Shown: positions 49,490-52,357 of the stretch, one piece after another | How the letters are laid out: each line of letters starts with the position of its first letter | Position numbering within the stretch: the first letter of the stretch is position 1 | NCBI GenBank assembly: GCA_002179805.1 | Contig: NAVB01001175.1 | Span: 1-52,357 of the forward strand | Reading direction: 5' to 3' | DNA from: Acanthamoeba lenticulata | Lineage: Eukaryota; Discosea; Longamoebia; Acanthamoebidae | DNA: 52,357 nt | Program-made: the position numbers and the translations under genes | The notes under the pieces: generated by a model | Databases searched by the model: none | Told to the model about the DNA's origin: nothing | Seen by the model: the letters and a program-made list of their open reading frames with translations, nothing else

Positions 49490-51167
49490 ATGGCTGCGCT
49501 ATTGAGCGAAATGGACATCCACCTGCAAGGAGAGGAGCCACAGCAGGACGAGGGTGTGCTGAATGAGGAGGGAGGACAAGGGGTGGCCTCGTGCAGAGAG
49601 AAGCAACAGAGTCCCGTCGCCAATGAAGACGACGATGAGGACGATGAGGACGATTGGGTGCGCGAGCAGCATGAGCTTGATTGCCCTTTGTGCCGCGCGT
49701 TGCTGTTTGACCCCATCACAACCTCCTGCGGCCACAATTTCTGCAGATCCTGCATCGTTCGGTATGTCGTCTGCTACTCGCTTTCTTGCTCGAGACTCAC
49801 GCTTTGATTTCGCAGCGCGCTAGACTACAACAATCGATGTCCCGTCTGCCGCACGGCGGTCTTCCTGGCGCCGAACCATGCCGTCAACTCGGTCCTTAAG
49901 AACCTCGCGGCCAACACCTTCCCCAAAGGTGTGCCATCCATCTGCACGCGCTTCGTCTTCTTCTGAAGAGGCCCGAATCTGATGGCACGAAAACAACAAC
50001 AACAACAGAGTATCGACGTCGCTCAGCACAGGAGAGGAAGGAGGTGCAAGCGCTGTGCCACAACCTCCCGCTCTTTGTCCTCAACGTAGTACGTTGATTC
50101 GAGGCTTTTTTAAGAGGGCCTCCTTCACTCAAGCAAAGCATTCGCGAATGGTTGCAACCACCAGGTGCTCTTCCCGGGCATGTCGCTGGACCTTCATGTA
50201 TTCGAGCCGCGATATCGCAGCCTCCTCGCCCACTCCCTCTCCTCTTCCCGCTGGTACTCCTCTTTTCTTTCTTTCTTTTTATGATTTTTAAAATATTTAC
50301 ATAATTTCCAAACTAATTAATAATTGCTCCTGGTTTGGCGGCAGCTTTGGGATCGTGAACGGGACGTCAAAGGTCGGGTGCGTGGTGGAGATCAACAGCT
50401 ATCTGCGCATCCCCGATGGGCGCAGCCTCCTCCTGGTGAAGGGCACCTCGCGCTTCACCATCCACAAGCGGTGGGAGAGCCCAGACGGCTACGAGATCGC
50501 CGAGGTCAACCTCCTCCACGACGACGACCGCCAGAACGCCGATGGTGGTGAAGATGTGACCCAAGTGGCGTCGGAGCTGCGGCAGCTCGTCCACCAGAAG
50601 CTCCCCGCCTCGGGTGCGCACTTCATCCATCTTCATCACCATTATCATCATCATGTTGGCCGATGGTGAACTGACGACGATTCCACAGCGCTGCAGACGT
50701 TCCAGCAGCAGCTCGGGCCGCTGCCACAGGCGTCGGACCCGCAGGGCCTGTCGTTCTGGGTGGCCGCCTACCTGCCTGTCAGCCTCGCTGTACTACGAGC
50801 CCGCCACCTTGCGCGCTGGCTGCTGCCGCTGCTGCCTTTAGCCCGCGCCTGACCCGTGCACCAGGAGCACCAGGAGCTGCTCGAGATGCGGTCGGCCCGA
50901 GATCGGCTGGTGCGCGCGCGGGAGCTGCTGCTCGGCCTGAACGCGCGCACCATCCAACAGCGCCGGACGCCGACGGTGGCCCGGCCGCCCCCCGCGGGTC
51001 CGCGAGGGCTGGCCATGCACATCATCCTGCTCATGCTCTTCGTCGTTCTTCTCGTCTGGTTCGTGTTCTCTTGCTGTTTGTTGCCAAGTTATCGTCCTCA
51101 TATGGGTGGGCGGTCTCGCAGGACGCGAGTGATCGAAGACGGCATGCAGAACGCCGAAGAGCTCTGA
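49490..51167 (+). CDS. RING finger-LON substrate-binding domain protein (LONRF-like)
   Basis: Probable E3 ubiquitin ligase. An acidic N-terminus (NEDDDEDDEDDW) leads to a C3HC4 RING split by an intron: CPLCRALLFDPITTSCGHNF then CRSCIVR and CPVCRTAV. The LON N-terminal-type domain follows: LPLFVLNVVLFPGMSLDLHV, FEPRYRSLL, FGIVNGTSKVGCVVEI, LLLVKGTSRFTIHKRWESPD. The order RING-LON matches the C-terminal half of LONRF proteins and plant/fungal relatives; TPR repeats are absent. The last exon has two readings: read through, it encodes a hydrophobic segment (MHIILLMLFVVLLVWFVFSC) and a tail anchor; spliced from a GT near 50999 to the AG at 51120, it loses it. The stop is the TGA ending at 51167 either way. 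Confidence 0.82.
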
Positions 51168-51312
51168 ACGCCAGCTCCAGCGCCAGGAGCCCTTTTTCCT
51201 CTTGTGTAGATAGGAAGCCCTTCTTTCCACATCTCTTCCACAAAAATATTAAAAATTGAAACCGAAGTAGTGGATGATCGCTTTTTTTCGAAGAGAAACT
51301 GCCCAACTACAA

Positions 51313-52357
51313 TCACTCAAAGGACCAGTCAAAGGGCTTGAAGGCCTTCTTGATGGCGGCCACCTCACGCTCCTCCTCCTGCGCAACCCACCAAGAACAA
51401 GAATAACAACAAGAGGTCGTTCGTGTTGCGGTTAATCCTCCCACGATGGAAGAAGGTTTGGAGGAGAGGAGCGTACGGGTCTGGACAGAGCACAGGCCTT
51501 CCACTCGGTCCGCTCAGGCTTGCCGATGAGGGCCGCGACCAGCTCGCGGCCGATCTCCATCGGCACCCGCTGCCGCCCGATCTCGTGCACCAACAGCTCC
51601 CTTGTAGTTGTTGATAATGTCGTTGTGTTGATGGTGAGGAAGACGAAGCAAACGAAGGAGGAGGAGAAGGACTTCGCGTAGGTATACCCGTTGGGCAGCT
51701 CGAAGGAGATGTAGGATTGGTCGGTGTCGATCACCCGCCCGATGTCGCTGGCACTGCTCACGCCAGAAATGGGCTCGAACACGATGTTGCGGCGCGCGGC
51801 CTGCGCCAGGATGGCCTCGCGCGCCCTCGCGCCCTCGTCCTCTGACACCGGCACCACCTACATCCAAAAACATCATCGTCATCATCATCATCATCACTTT
51901 CGTACAAGGACCCAGCGAGCAAGCGAACGGGCGAGAGTGGAACAAGAGAGGACCTGGATGTGGCAGTGGTGGTTCTTATTGATGAAGCGCTCGAACATGA
52001 TGACGACCTTGTTCTTCGTCTTCATGTACTCTCGGATCGACTTCTTGTACCTGTGCCATGTTGGTGGTGGTGTGGTCGTCAGCGTTGTCGTGGTCAGTGC
52101 CACCGCCGCAGTCAAAGAGGGAAGAAATGAAGGAGAATTGGAGAGCGCGCGCACTTCTCGAGCTCGTCGCGGACGGCGTCAGGGGCGTTGCTGACCGACG
52201 ACACGTGCGCGATGGGGATCAGCAACAGATGCTCCGGCACGAGCTCGCCCTTGGCCAGCGTCACGTACACCTGCCCCCCCCCAAACATTACGTAAAATCA
52301 GAAAAAGAATCATAATAATAAACTAAAATAAAACAAACTTATCGTAAAAAAGAATAA
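51313..52357 (-). CDS. CWF19-like protein, C-terminal part (5' end beyond window)
   Basis: Partial gene read right to left; only the C-terminal region is inside. The first visible exon (about 52268-52157) encodes VYVTLAKGELVPEHLLLIPI then AHVSSVSNAPDAVRDELE, the CwfJ_C_1 HIT-like domain. Next exon: YKKSIREYMKTKNKVVIMFE and the His-rich NKNHHCHIQ. Then CwfJ_C_2: VPVSEDEGARAREAILAQAA, SYISFELPNGYTYAK, MEIGRELVAALIGKPERTEW and the terminal KKAFKPFDWSFE. CWF19 proteins take part in late spliceosome and lariat steps. Exon joints lie near 52157, 51950, 51857, 51675, 51600, 51500 and 51380. A (CAT)n tract occupies an intron at about 51871-51895. Confidence 0.88.

Overview
This window is nuclear DNA of a free-living amoeba, most likely Acanthamoeba or a close relative (inference from gene content and gene structure; no search was run). 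Exons are GC-rich and carry many short AT-rich introns whose donors very often read GTACG or GTGCG. Genes sit tightly on both strands with gaps of about 50 to 700 bases. Bacteria-like genes (PEP synthase, LOG-family protein) lie beside eukaryotic ones (WRKY factor, receptor tyrosine-type kinase, Doa10-like ligase, syntaxin). I see no rRNA, tRNA, CRISPR array or viral gene.

Layout. 1-3878 (-): PH-GRAM-myotubularin-LRR protein whose phosphatase loop has lost its catalytic cysteine. 4577-8335 (-): condensin II subunit H2, with two E2F-like sites upstream. 8818-9844 (-): crotonase-family enoyl-CoA isomerase/hydratase. 10454-14369 (+): PEP synthase with Lys-rich tails. 14785-14898 (+): possible 37-residue hydrophobic peptide behind a TATA box. 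15583-18479 (+): two-domain WRKY factor. 18692-20108 (-) and 20427-22262 (+): a divergent pair, LOG-family protein and pentatricopeptide-repeat protein. 22499-27419 (+): Doa10/MARCHF6-type membrane ubiquitin ligase. 27469-28489 (-): divergent Rab-like GTPase. 28575-29016 (-): small F-box protein assembled from three exons. 29196-30161 (+): intronless plant-like multipass membrane protein. 30329-35248 (+): zinc finger, HIT, RWD/UBC-like, UBA, UBA and PARP modules in one apparent gene. 35831-37791 (+): secreted ferritin-like protein with Ser/Pro/Ala repeats. 38009-38423 (+): Hsp10. 38730-42884 (+): RasGEF with an E2F-like site upstream. 43036-47024 (+): single-pass receptor with a tyrosine-kinase-like domain. 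47097-47192: a 96-bp fold-back MITE with 17-bp terminal inverted repeats and an 8-bp target duplication. 47580-49396 (+): syntaxin-17-like SNARE. 49490-51167 (+): RING-LON protein. 51313-52357 (-): CWF19-like protein, cut by the window end.

The genes do not form one pathway. Recurrent themes are ubiquitin and ADP-ribose signalling (Doa10, F-box, RING-LON, UBA-PARP), membrane identity and traffic (pseudo-myotubularin, Rab-like, syntaxin-17-like) and surface signalling (receptor kinase, RasGEF). The most novel candidates are the HIT-UBA-PARP fusion, the dead myotubularin-LRR fusion and the hAT-like MITE. Exon boundaries were read by eye from GT/AG sites, reading frame and family resemblance, so single junctions may be wrong although the gene identities are mostly firm.
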